This document shows, piece by piece, positions 1-12,462 of a stretch of DNA of 64,000 bases. The position numbers and the translations under genes are program-made. Positions within the stretch are counted from its first letter, which is position 1; each line of letters starts with the position of its first letter. The notes beneath the pieces were generated by a model. That model worked only from the letters and a program-made list of their open reading frames with translations. It was not told the DNA's origin and did not search any database. Location: NCBI GenBank assembly GCA_016617855.1, contig JAECUM010003231.1, positions 1 to 64,000 on the forward strand, in the 5' to 3' direction. This DNA comes from Megalonaias nervosa. Taxonomy: Eukaryota; Mollusca; Bivalvia; Unionida; Unionidae.

Positions 1-1060
1 GTTTGAAACCTAAGTGAACCTGTAATGGCAGACATCGCTGCATCTGTGATATACCACTTCATTAGATTGTCTGTATTTGTAAAAAATTGGGCAAATAGAT
101 TCAGGAAGATATATAAATTAATGAAAACAAAGTTTAAATATTATGTGATAGGAGATTTAGCCTAAATATTGAATAATGTAGGTCAGAAACATGGGACAAT
201 ATTATGTTGTGGAATTTGAAAAAATGCTGTAAGGTCAAAGTTGTTTTCTGACATACTGTAATTCACTTTTGTGAAAATACGAAACATATATATAGTAGTG
301 AAGTAAATTCTATTTAACCAATGCATATCGTTACTACCAGTCAGTAGACAAATAATAAAACCATAAATATGCAGTCCTATTAATGGATTTTTGTAAGGAA
401 GCTAGAAAGTGAGTAGTTATATTAAGAAAATCCATCTTTCTAAAACTAGATGCACTCACCTGGTGCAATACCTGTTCTTGGATGTGTTTGGTTGGAAAAA
501 AAAAGGGTTCAGTTTAGTTATATATCGACTTTAATCTTCAGTGTGTTGTCTATGAATAGTTGCAGTAATGTTTTAGTGAGAACAGTAAAATCAGGACTAA
601 AGAGTATGGTTTGAAGTCACTTGTGCATTTACTTGAATGTACATGATGTAGGGATTGTTTCAAAGTATGATAGAAATCTTTTTGACTGCAATTTTACACA
701 AAACTTTTAGAAAATAAAATAAAATAATTAAGTGGTAGTTTATTTAGCATTTTTATGAATTTGCACTTACAAGACTCTAATCTTGTTCCTGCTGTCAGTT
801 AAAATTAATACAATGTATAGTTTCTGCTGTGCTTTTTTAGGTCATATGGCCAAAATACATTGCATTTACCTCAATCCAAACATACACGCATGACTATAAG
901 TATGAATACAATGGGTATGAATATAATAATTTTTATGCATGTACAAAATGTGTTGATAATAAACATACAACACAGATTTTTCTACTTGAAAATAAGGCAT
1001 TGGTTAAAAGTTAAATGCATACTGAGAAATAGAGGACATAATTAAAATAAGAAAATGCAG

Positions 1061-1061
<1 letters not shown>

Positions 1062-1140
<79 letters not shown>
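1062..1140. repeat. (AT)n microsatellite
   Basis: An uninterrupted AT dinucleotide run of about 79 bases. Its length in the assembly may not be accurate. Confidence 0.95.
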
Positions 1141-1143
<3 letters not shown>

Positions 1144-3278
1144 GCATTTCTTGCTTTGGACCCACTTCTCCCTGTTTAGCTTCCACTTCTCCCTGTTCTG
1201 TCCAAAAGCAGAAGTGACTTCTCCCTAAAATTCAAGTCTAGCTTGACCCCTATTTATTAATAACTATGATGAGGTGAACTTGATTTATTTTATATTTATT
1301 CATGAGCCTGCTTGAACAGATGATTCTTAAATGTCACTTCTTGGGTTTGATTTAAAAACAGGTCTTAAGAGAAGGATTAAGACATATTTTTCCCTCTTCT
1401 TGTGCGGTCCCCCCCCGTTTGCAGCCTAGGCACTTTGTCTTGGTCCTCATCATTTTTTTGTCCCTTCTTCCATCCACCTCTCTTTACATCTGTACCTTCA
1501 AGCTAGTATGTACTATTATCCTGAGTGTACTTGACATAGACAAGTAAAATAATTTATAATTTTTCCCCAACAAAGTTTAGACTAATGTTTTTGGATTTCA
1601 AACCTTGTTTCCATGTTGATGCTAAAAGTGCCTGATCTAAGCAAATAAATGTAATGGCTTGCCACATTACTTGAATGATTGATAAGATTGTTATTTTAGG
1701 TTTTTATTCCTTTGGGTTTTTTTTACTTGGTTTTGACAATTAAAATCATGCTCACACAAATACGCAAAAATGATTGCTTCAGACAAATGAAATTTGGCAG
1801 ATATACATGTACTTCAGTCTTTATGTAAATGATTTGATTTGATTTTCTTCTTATTAAAGGGCATATTTGATCTTTAAAAAATGTTTTGACTTTCAATCTT
1901 TGCCCATTTTTGGTGAAATATTGTTAACATGTTTATACAAAAGGTTGACCTTGGGGTAAGTTGTTTGGCATACATATTGACATATTTATGTAGATGATTT
2001 AAATGACTGTTCAGATTTTACTACTTTCTTGACTTTTACCTTATAGGTGACTATTGTTACAAATCTATGCTCTTAAAATAAGTAACAGAAAAGAGTGAAG
2101 ACAACTAGCTTTGTAAAATTTAACAAATAATTTATTTCCCTAGAATACGAAGTGAAAAATGAGAAAAAAGAACTTATGGTATTGCAAATTAAATGCAAAA
2201 ATAGTCCAAGAATTAAAGACACAAGTCCTTGTAATAAAATATCCTGAATAAAGCTCAGTTCAAGTCCTGAAGAGATCCAAAATTGAAGGCGATGACATGT
2301 CTGTTATGGCCTATGAACTACTGATGTGTCAACAGTCTCTTGTTGAATCACAGAAATATTATTCCAGGTTTGAATTCAGTATAAATTCCAATGAATGTCT
2401 TTATCCAAGAATTTTATCAGAGCACTTTTGTATTTCCAGAGAAAATAATCACTTGAATTCAGTAATTTAAAGAAAATAAAATTCAGCCCAATCTGGTCAC
2501 AACATACTATAACTTAAAGTGCTAGATGTTAAAGCACGACTGGTAAAATCCTCAGTCACAAGATAATATAGTTCTTTGCTTGACCTTACGGTCCCAATTA
2601 GCATTTTCTAAAAACAACATCACCTAATGGAAAATAACCTTCTAGAATGATCTAATGAGCCTTGTTTATTTACAACATAATAGCCTATACAATTCACCTA
2701 GGAATCTCTAAAACCCTGACCCTGATCAACATATTTACTCCTTCTTTGTTTACCTGAATAATACTTCAGTTAATAAGCTCATACACATAGAGAATAATGA
2801 AGCTATTTTTGTTGTTTACATAAATGAAATAAATAATTTTTTAAAAAAGTCAGTCAGGTCAAGCAGAAATAAACTCAATTTTGGAAAAGGTCAAGTCCAG
2901 CAAACAATGTTACATTACAATAACATGTAACGAAGTAAAAAAAAATAAATTTAAAACTAACAGACAAACAGTTAAATTAAATATACATAACAGTATGTAC
3001 TTTGCAAATACAGGTCATATAGTCTTTGATTTATTTAAAATAACAGGGAAACTTGGACTGAAATTTTGACAGAAACCTATGCGTACGATTGAAATAAAGG
3101 AACCTGCTACGCTTACATTGAATGAATGGATACATCTCCGTTGTTGATCACTATTTTTCCTTGGTGATCTTTGCAGTTGTCATGATACAAATACATGCTG
3201 ACAGTCATGGACATTTTGTTTTTCACATTTATAACAAGAGAAAGCTATCATGATAGGACTAGTCTGAAACATCTTGTT

Positions 3279-3282
3279 GTAT

Positions 3283-3317
<35 letters not shown>

Positions 3318-3319
3318 TT
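3279..3319. repeat. (TTTA)n microsatellite
   Basis: About ten copies of a TTTA tetranucleotide. Confidence 0.9.
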
Positions 3320-3811
3320 ATTTCTTATAATGGGCATTTTTTTCCTACCAGAAAATGTATAAGCATACTCAAATAAATATATTGTCAAGCTCAGTAAAAA
3401 AAAATTTCTTATTAACTGTTAAAGTGATTGGGTCACCAGACTACAGTTGTCGGACTGCCATGTAGTCCAAATACAAATATCTAAAACTGAATATGACTAG
3501 AGCTCATTTTGGTTCCTGAATCAAATTAACAGTAACCAGCCACAATAAAAACATTCCATCTATCCACCTTAAACCAGAAAAAAGGGGTTGTGGTGTTGTA
3601 TAAATCACTTGAAAAGATGAGAAGATGACTGATAATAATAAGCCTGTACATAGCAGATCTGGGTCAAAATTTACCAACTTTGTTTTAAAGTTAAATTTTG
3701 ACTGAAAACATTTGATTAGTCAGTTTTAAGTTAGACTAAATTCTAGCCAATCAGATTGCTGGACTCGAGATGTAAGTTTCAGTTACATTCTTAAGTTCCA
3801 TTATTGAACGG

Positions 3812-4010
3812 GAGCTATGGTAGCTTAGTATAGGGTCACTCATAATCCATGGATTTTAGGTTTAATACCAGCTGAGGCCAGCATGGGTTGTCTGCCTTGG
3901 TGTTTAATTCCCATGACATGATATACCAGGTAACCATTAATGTGTTGAAAGTGCAGTTAGAAAAATGACCAACTGAAATTCAGACCTGGTTCATTTTTCG
4001 ATGAACATGT
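3812..4010 (+). mobile_element. diverged tRNA-derived SINE-like block
   Basis: The block begins with a tRNA-like head (GGAGCTATGGTAGCTTAGTA). About 40 bases later there is a degenerate B-box-like GGTTTAATACC, followed by an unrelated body. The A-box/B-box spacing resembles a tRNA-derived SINE promoter. Only one copy is in the window, so the boundaries are uncertain. Confidence 0.4.
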
Positions 4011-4216
4011 ATCAGCACAGTTTTAAAAACAAGTGAAACAGCACAACCACAACTGCATAAACTAAAACATTTGAAGGGATCATAATAACAACAACATGGA
4101 GCATTGTAGCAAAAAATCTTATTTTGAAAATTTGTTTTTCACAGACATTTATCTATAAAATCAAGTGTCTGTTTAGGGCATGTTTTACTGAACTGGTTCT
4201 GCTCTTCTTATTTCAG

Positions 4217-4392
4217 AGATGAAACCACAGTGGTATGACATAGATTCCGTCCCATTTGATAAGATGTGGCCAGATGACAAATGGTGGTTTCCATTGCTTC
4301 TCAAAGGATCAAAATTTTCTGGATATTTTCTGTTTGAAGGACATGATGATGTTTTGAATTATACATTAGAGGAAGTTGATTCACTAAAATAA
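4217..4392 (+). CDS. NUDT1: NUDT1/MTH1-like 8-oxo-dGTP hydrolase, terminal coding exon
   Basis: Reading from the acceptor TTTCAG (AG at 4215-4216), the exon starts with the last two bases of a codon (phase 1) and codes for about 58 residues ending in TAA at 4390-4392. The peptide contains EMKPQWYDIDSVPFDKMWPD, then WWFPLLLKGSKFSGYF, then NYTLEEVDSLK at the C-terminus. This matches the C-terminal part of animal MTH1, including the conserved W-P-D-D and the WFPLLL strand that lie around the nucleotide pocket. The family hydrolyses oxidised purine nucleoside triphosphates such as 8-oxo-dGTP, so they are not built into DNA. The catalytic Nudix box lies in earlier exons, which are not visible here. 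Downstream sequence is AT-rich and runs into a minisatellite at about 4730. Identification is strong by motif; completeness of the gene cannot be judged. Confidence 0.88.
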
Positions 4393-4725
4393 TGAAAAAT
4401 AATCATATACAGTGCTGTATATTTACTTGAACAGACCATTTGTATCTGGTTTGACACATGCATTAGCTGTAGTCAAACATTTTAATTATATGTTGCTTGA
4501 GTACAGGTTTTTTATTGTCTTTACAGATCTTCTGTTTGTAGGTTTCTTATGTATAAGTTACCTACTTACTAATTTATCATGTCAGATTAATGATTATACA
4601 CTGTTTACTGTGTGCCAAGTTTTGCTAAAGTACTTGGGAAACCCACATGTGCGTATAATCTCTTCCCTTGTGTTTTGGTAAATATTTGCATTCACAAAAT
4701 CATGTACGATCCATATATTTTACAA
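4393..4725. other. probable NUDT1 3' UTR
   Basis: AT-rich sequence directly after the stop codon. No further exon is expected after the family's C-terminus. A polyadenylation site could not be fixed with confidence. Confidence 0.4.
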
Positions 4726-4727
4726 GA

Positions 4728-5262
4728 TCCATTTTGACCTTGTTTTAATGGCATTCGTGTGCAAAGATTCATTTGGACCTTGTCTTCAGGTATTAATGTG
4801 CAAAGAAACATTTCAAGCTTGTATTCATGTGTAAAGATACATTTTGACCTTGTCTTCAGGCATTCATGCACAAAGACACATTTTGACCTTGTCTTACTGT
4901 TATTCGTGTGCAAAGATACATTTCAACCTTGTCTTTAGTTATTCATGTGTAAAGATACATTTTGACCTTGTCTTCAGGCATTCATGTGCAAAGATACATT
5001 TTGACCTTTTCATAATGGTATTCATGTGCAAAGATACATTTCAACCTTGTCTTCAGGCATTCATGTGCAAAGATAAATTTTGCCTTGTCTTCAGGCATTC
5101 ATGTAAAAAGATACATTTGCCTTGTCTTCTGGCATTCGTGTGCAAAGATAACTTTTGTCTTGTCTTCAAGCATTCATGTGCAAGGATACAGTTTGACCTT
5201 GTTTTCAGGCATTCATGAACAAGGATGAAGTTTGACCTACTTAATGCATTCATGTGCAAAGA
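4728..5262. repeat. about 39-bp minisatellite (13-14 diverged units)
   Basis: The unit approximates TTCATGTGCAAAGATACATT followed by TTGACCTTGTCTTCAGGCA. It repeats about every 39-45 bases with point changes and small indels. Because 39 is a multiple of three, reading frames stay open on both strands through part of the array; I regard those frames as by-products. Confidence 0.85.
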
Positions 5263-5509
5263 AGGAGTAGTTCATATATTTCATTTTGTCCTCCTCCTAC
5301 TGATGCATGTTTCAGCGACTTAAATTTGGCTTTGTTAAGGTGATGAGTGATCTTTTTTAACACTACTGCTCATAGCATTATTTTATTAGTTTTTTTAGTT
5401 TAGCTCTACTGGACTGGTCTGTTGTTTGTTTTTCCATTAGCACAAGTTTGTTATCTCTACTCTTTCTGAACTATTTGGAGGGTTGCCATGAAACTTTAAA
5501 CACAATTAT

Positions 5510-6680
5510 CCCATATTTGAATTGGTCCTAAATGAAAATAGTGCCATTCAAACTTCAGGTATGGCTAGCAGAATAGCCTTTTTGAAAGTCTTGTTATTGC
5601 TATTCCTTCTGAATTGATGGTCACATTAGCATGTGTTTTCACTGAAAAACTTGTGTGATATCTAGTTGGTCCAAAATGAAAATAGTGCCAGTTTGACATC
5701 TAATATGGCCACCATGGTAGCCATATAAAAACTCTTATCACTACATCTTCTGGACAGAAAGTCATATTATCAGAAGACTTCTTATGATGTCTGGTTGTGC
5801 TAAATGAAAACATTGCCACTGTGCGTAGTATGGATGTCACATTGGACAGCATGGAAATCTTGTTATCACTACTCATCCGAAACAGATCACATATCAATGT
5901 GGGGTTTTCAGTGCAAGACTTTGTATGAAGCCTGATTGATCCTATATGAAAACTGAGCCAATCTCACATCCAGTATGGCCCCCATGATGACCATCTTGAA
6001 AACCTTATTATTGATACTCCTGAACGAAAGTAATATTGCTAAGAGTTTTTCAGCAAAGACTTTTTATGATGTCTATTTGGTCTTGATGAAAATGGTGCCA
6101 TTTGCACATCCAGTATGGTTGCCACAGTGGCCATCATGAAAATCATGTTCTTGCCACTGCTCATGAATGGATGATGATATCAACACAGGATTTATACAGA
6201 ATTACTTCTAATTATGATGTCCATTTGGTCTAGTGTGAACATTTTGCTGCTCAGATATCCCATATAGTTGCCAGTGACCATATTGAAAACCTTGTTTTTA
6301 GTTTTCCAAAATTAATGGTAATATCAGCATGGGGTTTTCACTGAAAGACTTCTTATAATGTCTAGTTGGTCATGATTGCAAATTGTGCTGATCTGACTTT
6401 TAAGAAAAACTTCAACAATGACCATCTTGAAATTCCTACATATAGATTCCTGGTTATATTAATATTGTGCTTTCACCAAAAGACTTCTTACTAGTTGGTC
6501 CTGAATGGAAGTTGTGCCAATCTGTTGTCCAATATGGCATCCATTTTGTTGTTTGTACTTCTCCAAAACAGAAAGTCGTATCAAGACAGAGTTTCCATGA
6601 GAAATCTTATGATTTCTTGTTGGTCCCGAGTGCAGATGTGGCCCATCTGTTAAAGACAGCTGCTATGTAATTTGAAAATC
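5510..6680. repeat. degenerate tandem repeat, nine units of about 125-149 bp
   Basis: A landmark resembling TTGGTCCTAAATGAAAATAG, followed by TGCCA, recurs near 5522, 5666, 5794, 5935, 6075, 6225, 6366, 6495 and 6619. Between landmarks there are recurring words such as ATGGCCACCATG, CTTGTTATTGCTA and GGGTTTTCACTGAAAGACTT. Units are well diverged, so this is an old array. No unit has a convincing reading frame. Confidence 0.75.
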
Positions 6681-7474
6681 TTGTTACTGCTGTAAATATC
6701 ACAGATGCTTTCAGCACTCAGCAGTTAAAAGAATTTCTTGAGGGTCTTTTTGGATTGTAGAGTACATTTCTTTGAGGGACTCGGGTTAATTTTAATATTT
6801 TAATTTTTGAAATTTTTTAGGGGGAGGGGGATAACTTGTAGAAACAAATTTCACGGCCACATAATTCAGCTTTTTGTCTTCATTCGTTTACATCCACTTG
6901 TGGTGTGGGGATGAATGAAAATTGCACTTTGGATTAATTAGGTGTCATCAGACATTACTTAAAGATGAAGAACATGAGTTGCAGTAGATATAGTAAAATG
7001 TACCAGATAGTAGCTTAATTTCATTTTGTGGAAAATGACATGTTCTTAAACATTAATCCCCAAAGTCAAGACAAGCCAGAAGTTTGTTACTTTGACTCAC
7101 AATACATCATTGTAGAAGAGTAGTACTTACTGACAAAATGGATGTAAATTTTATATAAATATGATTATATATTACTTTTTTAACTTTTGTAAAGTTTTTA
7201 CTCGCCTGGCTGTAAGACCCAGTGGGCTTATGGGATGGCTTTGAGCCTGTCTTGCATCATCCGCCAACATTTGCTATTTTAAACTTCTTCAAAATGTTTT
7301 GGACAGATTTCAACCAGAAATGGCAGAGAACATTTGGGTATGAAGGGATTTCAAGTTTATACTAATGATCCCGATCCGACAGTGAATATGGTAACCATTT
7401 CTAAAACCAGGAAAATCTTTAAAAGCCACTCAGCAAAATTGGACCCCAAATCGTACAGGTGTGATTTGTGTTTT
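6681..7474. other. non-coding, nothing recognised
   Basis: AT-rich sequence with a short G-rich patch near 6830. No gene, splice pattern or repeat could be supported. Confidence 0.4.
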
Positions 7475-7765
7475 TAACATAGCTTGGACAATTTTTCAGT
7501 CATGTTGCTGTGATGTCTGCAGTGTGGCAGTTTATAGTGATGTCTATGCACTGGGGCATCATGCTGCAGACTTGTAGCATCATGTCCCACCCAATCACAT
7601 TATCCTGACACCAGGCCAACCAGTCCTAACACTATCCTCTTAATGCTGAGCACCTAGTGAGGCAGCTTTTAGTGCCATTTTTATAAGTCTTTGATATGAC
7701 TTGGGTGGGGTTTGAAACTGCGACCTCCTGCATCCAGGTGGATGCTCTAACCACTAGGCCACCGT
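7475..7765 (-). mobile_element. tRNA-derived SINE family A, copy 1 (old, no TG tail)
   Basis: The whole family-A body is present. On the - strand it starts with the tRNA-like head at 7765 (GGCCTAGTGGTTAGAGC, degenerate B box near 7710) and ends near 7475. It is more diverged than the other copies, and the TG/CA microsatellite tail and target-site duplication are not visible. Confidence 0.85.
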
Positions 7766-8841
7766 AAAAGTATAAATCAGGGCAGAGAGGATTTTAAGAC
7801 TTTTAAATGTGGTCACCTTAAGTAAAAATATGAATGTAGTAGATGACACATTACCACAAGCCTTGCTATATAGTGCCATGTAATAATAAGGCTGTAAAAG
7901 TATAAAGATCAAAAACTGATTTTAAAATAATGTGATTGTGATTTGGAAAGCACAAGGGAGATAAAAATGATATGAGTTTCTTTAAATGGTACATACTACA
8001 AATGTTGAAAATAAAATTAGCAAAATTCTTAAAATTATCAAGTCATATATTTTTATGTAAACCGCATTCTCTTAAAAAGTGCAAGATTCATTCAAGTGGT
8101 ACATCATTAGAAATGGCACAGAGTGAAGAAAATAAATACGTCTTGCACAGTGGAAGTTGATATACATGACAAGAATGAGTTCCACTGTCAGTGGGCTGCA
8201 TTCCATTTCAAGTCCACCCCATCAGGATATATGTATGTCCAGTGAAGCCCTACTATACCTAGATGATTGGAGTCCACAGAACACCATTGTGCTATATACC
8301 ATAATGCAGTTTAGGCAAACAAGTCAGTTAACTGAAGAAAATTATTACATTTGTGTCCTCTTATCTGTACCCAAAAGGGGGTGGTGGTGCAAAACTTAGG
8401 ACTTAATTGCTGCAGACAATTATCAACTTGTTGCATTTTTGACAAGAATTTAAACAATTACTACATATTGAATATTATGTTGGTCGTGGCAAAGAATCCA
8501 TTGATTAGTACATATAAATGTGTATGAAAAATTTTAATCTAAGTGTAAATAGAGTATATGTACTACAATAACCTGTCACAAGCAGATTTGTTTGTATCCA
8601 TAATAGTAATTCCATTGAAAATTTGCACAAAGAAGTACAATTTCTTCAGATTTTCTGTTAGATCCATTTGATCCATTTCCAAAGCATTTATGCTGGCTGG
8701 ACATGTCCAAAGGGTCTGATTTCTGACCAAACAACAAATTGCATAAATCAAATATTGAGAGTTTCTGAAAGAAACCTTTGTATTTTTACACTTAAAAGTT
8801 ACTTGAGCTGAAAATTCATACAGGAAGTCAAAATTATTGAC
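7766..8841. other. non-coding, nothing recognised
   Basis: AT-rich sequence. Short open frames (for example near 8157-8399) show no family resemblance and no splice or promoter context. Confidence 0.4.
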
Positions 8842-8964
8842 CTTATAATGTATTTTAGAGTAACACTGTGAACAGTTGTGTGTAATTGCCTGGACCCAGT
8901 ACGGGATGTAACCATTTGATTTCCGGGTAAAGAGTGATTTCTTTAAAAACAGTTGGATCATTCT
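8842..8964 (-). CDS. possible carbohydrate-sulfotransferase-like exon (weak)
   Basis: On the - strand a good acceptor (pyrimidine-rich tract ending TTTTAG) precedes an open frame starting at 8964. It reads IQLFLKKSLFTRKSNGY, then IPYWVQAITHNCSQCYSKIHYK, and a possible AAG|GTCAAT donor follows at 8842. The spacing W...C-x2-C...Y resembles the segment of chondroitin/HNK-1-type sulfotransferases that has HW...C-x2-C...YD. No PAPS-binding motif is seen, and the frame stays open to 8563 without clear meaning. It could equally be a decayed exon or chance. I saw no neighbouring exon. Confidence 0.25.
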
Positions 8965-10129
8965 CTAAAAGACAAAGAAAAAAAAACATGATGGAATATT
9001 AGTTGAAAATTTTATTTATAACTATGACTTATTGGTACTACAGATGAAAAACTGGGAGTAGTGTATATGATTATAATGGCAAATCCCACTGGTTCTGTTC
9101 CAGTCGGTGGTTGATGTATATGCATACAGCTTTATTATTACAGCCAATTGTGTACATGAGTGATTTGGAACTGTTCTTTGCATTTCTGTTTCCCCAAAAA
9201 TGGAATCGGATCGGGTGGGTGGGGGCAAGGCAAATCACTAAAATTGTTCCTGACCTTTTGGACAATAAATTTGTTTCAGTTAGGTGCGTGTGACAGTTGG
9301 TTATTTAGGCATTGGGGGTCTATTGTTGCCATTAAATAGTAGTGGGTAAATTAACTAATAATATTTTTTGGTGAGAACATTTTAAGACCTGTTCATCATT
9401 TTTGAGTATGCTAGGTGAATGAGCAAAAATTTGTTGGTAGTTGTTTACCCTTGTTTGATTAACAGATATTCACTGTATGCTTTGGGACAAATACAAAGAT
9501 GACTCAATGACTTTATTGTTGATGTTTCATTAATAATGAGATTAACACCTTTCATCCTATAGGCAAGAAGAGATTATTTCTTCAAAAATACAACATATCT
9601 TGCCAAATTACTAAATCAAACTCATGTTTAATTTGGCACTATAACTATAGCTTTTATATACTTCAAGAAATATGTGAAATTACTGCAAAATGTTGTCGAG
9701 CTATGCCAGAATCTTGCTGTATTGGAATTCATGCCATAACAAAGTGTGTTATAGCAGGGTTTCACTGTACTGAGTATTTTCGGAATCTTGTTTATGGAGC
9801 TTTCATTGCACATATATTGCCAAGCAGACAGAACATGCCGATTAATATAATTAAAGTTGCTATATGGGATTAGCCATATGAAGAAAGAAGACTTGAGTGG
9901 CATCTGAATGTTTTAAAAGTAAACAAAATGGATTCAGGTATATCATATTGCAAACGCAGCTTGTTAGTGAAAGTGGCTTGATAGTATGGTTGTTTTCAGT
10001 TATGGATACTGGTATCAATCACATGATGGCGGGATGTAACCAGTTTCCCAAATTTTATTGAAAATGCTTATTAGTATATTGAGTGTTGTATCAAGTAAAT
10101 ATTTCAGAAGTGTATAGTGGATAAAATCT
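8965..10129. other. non-coding with a possible mariner/pogo-like end
   Basis: No gene was found. On the - strand at about 9640-9770 the sequence begins CAGTGAAACCCTGCTATAAC, a word typical of Tc1/mariner/pogo-type terminal repeats. No second end or transposase is visible. Confidence 0.35.
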
Positions 10130-11512
10130 GGTCCTGCTGGGGAGTCATACACTTGATAATAAGAGTCGTACAGTTGATCACAAGAGTCATGGGCTTGATC
10201 ACAAGAATCATGGGCTTGGTCACAAGGGTCATGGACTTGGTCACAAGAGTCATGGGCTTGGTCATAAGAATCATGGACTTGATCACAAGAATCATGGGGT
10301 TGATTACAAGAATCATAGGCATAATCACAAGAGTCATAGGCTTGATCACAAGAATCATGAGCTTGATTACAAGAGTCAGGCTTGATCACAAGAATCATGG
10401 GCTTGATCACAAGAGTAGTAGGGTTGATCACAAGCGTCAGGTTTGATGACAAGAATCATCAGCATGATTACAGGAGTCATAGGCCTGATCATAAGAGTCA
10501 TAGACTTGATCACAAGAGTCATGGACTTGATAACAAGAATCAGTGCTTGATCACAAGAATTATGGGCTTGATAACAGGAGTCATGGGTTTGATCACAAGA
10601 ATCATAGGCTTGATAACAGGAGTCATGGGCTTGATCATGAATCATGGGCATGATCACAAGAATCATAGGTTTGATCACAAAAGTATTGGCTCATGAGCTT
10701 GATCACAAGAGTCAGGCTTGATGACAAGAATCATGGCCTTCATCGCGGGTGATAGGCCTGATCATAAGAGTCATAGGCTTGATCACACAAGTCATTTACT
10801 TTATCACAAGAATCATGGGCTTGATCACTGGAGTCATGGGTTTGATCACAAGAGTCATGGGTTTGATCACGAGTCATGGGCTTGATCACAAGAATCATGG
10901 GCTTAATCACAAGAATCATGGTCTTGATAACAGGAGTCATGGGCTTGATCACAAGAATCATAGGCCTAATCACAAGTGTAATAGGTTTGATCACAGTAAT
11001 CATGGACTTGATCATAGGAGTCATGGACTTGATCACAAGAATCATGAGCTTGATCACAAGAGTCAGGCTTGATGACAAGAATCATGTGCTTGGTGACAAG
11101 AGTCATAGGCCTGATCATAAGAGCCATGGGCTTGATCACAAGAGTCATGGGCTTGATCATAAGAATCATGGTTTGATAACAGGAGTCATTGGCTTGATCA
11201 AAAGAATCATGGGCTTGATAACAGGAGTGATGGGCTTGATCACAATAATCATGGGCTTGCTCACAAGATTCGTGGACTTTATCACAAGAATCATGGGCTT
11301 GATCACAAGAATCATGGGCTTGATAACAGGAGTCATGGGCTTGATCACAAGAATCATGGGCTTGATCACGAGTCATGGGCTTGATCACAAGAATCGGGGA
11401 CTTGATCTCAAGAATCATGGGCTTGATAACAGGAGTCATGGGCTTGATCACATAAAACATGGGCTTGCTTACAAGAATCATAGGCCTGATTACAAGAGTC
11501 ATGCAGTTCTTT
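10130..11512. repeat. large 21-bp minisatellite, open in several frames on both strands
   Basis: About 65 units close to GGGCTTGATCACAAGAATCAT cover 1.38 kb. Variants include TTGATAACAGGAGTCAT and shortened units with TTGATCACGAGTCAT. Because 21 is seven codons, several frames stay open. The + strand reads repeats of MGLITRI/MGLITRV, and the - strand reads MILVIKP or HDSCDQA-type heptapeptides. A higher-order pattern is visible: the block GAGCTTGATCACAAGAGTCA then GGCTTGATGACAAGAATCAT recurs near 10358, 10692 and 11044, giving a period of about 335-350 bp. The absence of promoter, start context or splice sites favours non-coding satellite DNA. Confidence 0.92.
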
Positions 11513-11948
11513 GAGAGTGAAAGCTTAATCTTAAGCTAGCATATTGAACATGTAAAGGAATCTTATTTCAGATTTGTGACATGAAAAGATTTTAACAATT
11601 TTTTCTTAAAACTGTAAAATACTTCCTTAATACTGCTGGCTTTATTAGCGTCATTGTTAATGAGTTTTACTTTTTATCCAATTAATAATGTACATTGTAA
11701 AGAATTTTGAAAACGTAGTTCGGCGCATTGATTTAGGCATTGATGTTTTGTACTTCGTCAAACGTCACGTGGTACTTTCAGAGTAAGCTTGTCTAGTTAA
11801 ATAGTTGTGAACAATTAGCGAGATCAGGTCAAAATGTATGTTTAAGTCATTGATCTTAGCGACATCTGCCTGGAATCAGGCTGTCGGTGACATCAAAGAC
11901 TAGAAAACCATAAATAGTTGACGTAGCAATTAACGGGTTATTAGACAC
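11513..11948. other. non-coding, nothing recognised
   Basis: AT-rich sequence right of the minisatellite. No gene or repeat could be supported. Confidence 0.4.
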
Positions 11949-12134
11949 TTGTTCTTGCCGTGGCGAGCTAAAGCGGAAAAAACGCCTGAACAGTCCGAAC
12001 TTAATGAAATGAGGAATTGTCTTCTTAGACATGAATATCCAAAATATTTAGGAAAGTCCATAAGCAACAGAAAAGTTTTTCTGGAGAAAATGCAAGAAAT
12101 TTTCTACTGCAGAGAATGTTTTCGAATGCCATAA
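11949..12134 (+). pseudogene. possible retroelement helix-turn-helix fragment
   Basis: An open frame of about 61 residues contains SELNEMRNCLLRHEYPKYLG, then KSISNRKVFLEKMQEIF, and ends in TAA. The pattern of a helix followed by YP and a second helix resembles the small helical segment found near reverse transcriptases of Penelope-like and related elements. The match is short and I am not confident; no reverse transcriptase is next to it. Confidence 0.25.
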
Positions 12135-12407
12135 GACAACGACTAAGTAGTTAATGACTCCCCTCCCCCGAGAAACAAACAGACAATAAACAAAACTAAA
12201 AACAACAACAACAAACAAACAAAAAAGAGAACTGTATTGGAAAACATCCACTCTCCCGAGCACGGAGGGCATCTCGGTATAATTAAGACAAAAGGACAGT
12301 TTTAAGGTTTAAGTTCTTTGGGGTTTTTTTTTATTTTTAAAGGAGTATGTGTTCGTTTCATAAATAATCTTATGACCAATGCTGATCATAATTCTAATGT
12401 TATATTT

Positions 12408-12409
<2 letters not shown>

Positions 12410-12456
<47 letters not shown>
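12410..12456. repeat. (TA)n microsatellite
   Basis: Uninterrupted TA run followed by TACACATACACC. Confidence 0.95.

Positions 12457-12462
<6 letters not shown>

Larger units (their letters stand above)
1..4216. other. AT-rich non-coding sequence, probable NUDT1 intron
   Basis: No exon could be recognised on either strand. Because the exon that follows at 4217 starts in the middle of a codon and lacks the Nudix box, this stretch is most likely the last intron of that gene. I looked for the Nudix signature (GX5EX7REUXEEXGU) and did not see it. The stretch holds an AT dinucleotide run, a TTTA run and one SINE-like block, listed separately. Extent of the intron is inference. Confidence 0.5.

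Noticed and set aside
4692..5259. Overlapping open frames on both strands
   Set aside because: By-products of a repeat whose period is near a multiple of three.
10015..11514. Long open frames on both strands (up to 212 codons)
   Set aside because: They arise from a 21-bp repeat unit without stops in several frames at once; no promoter, start context or splice signals were seen.
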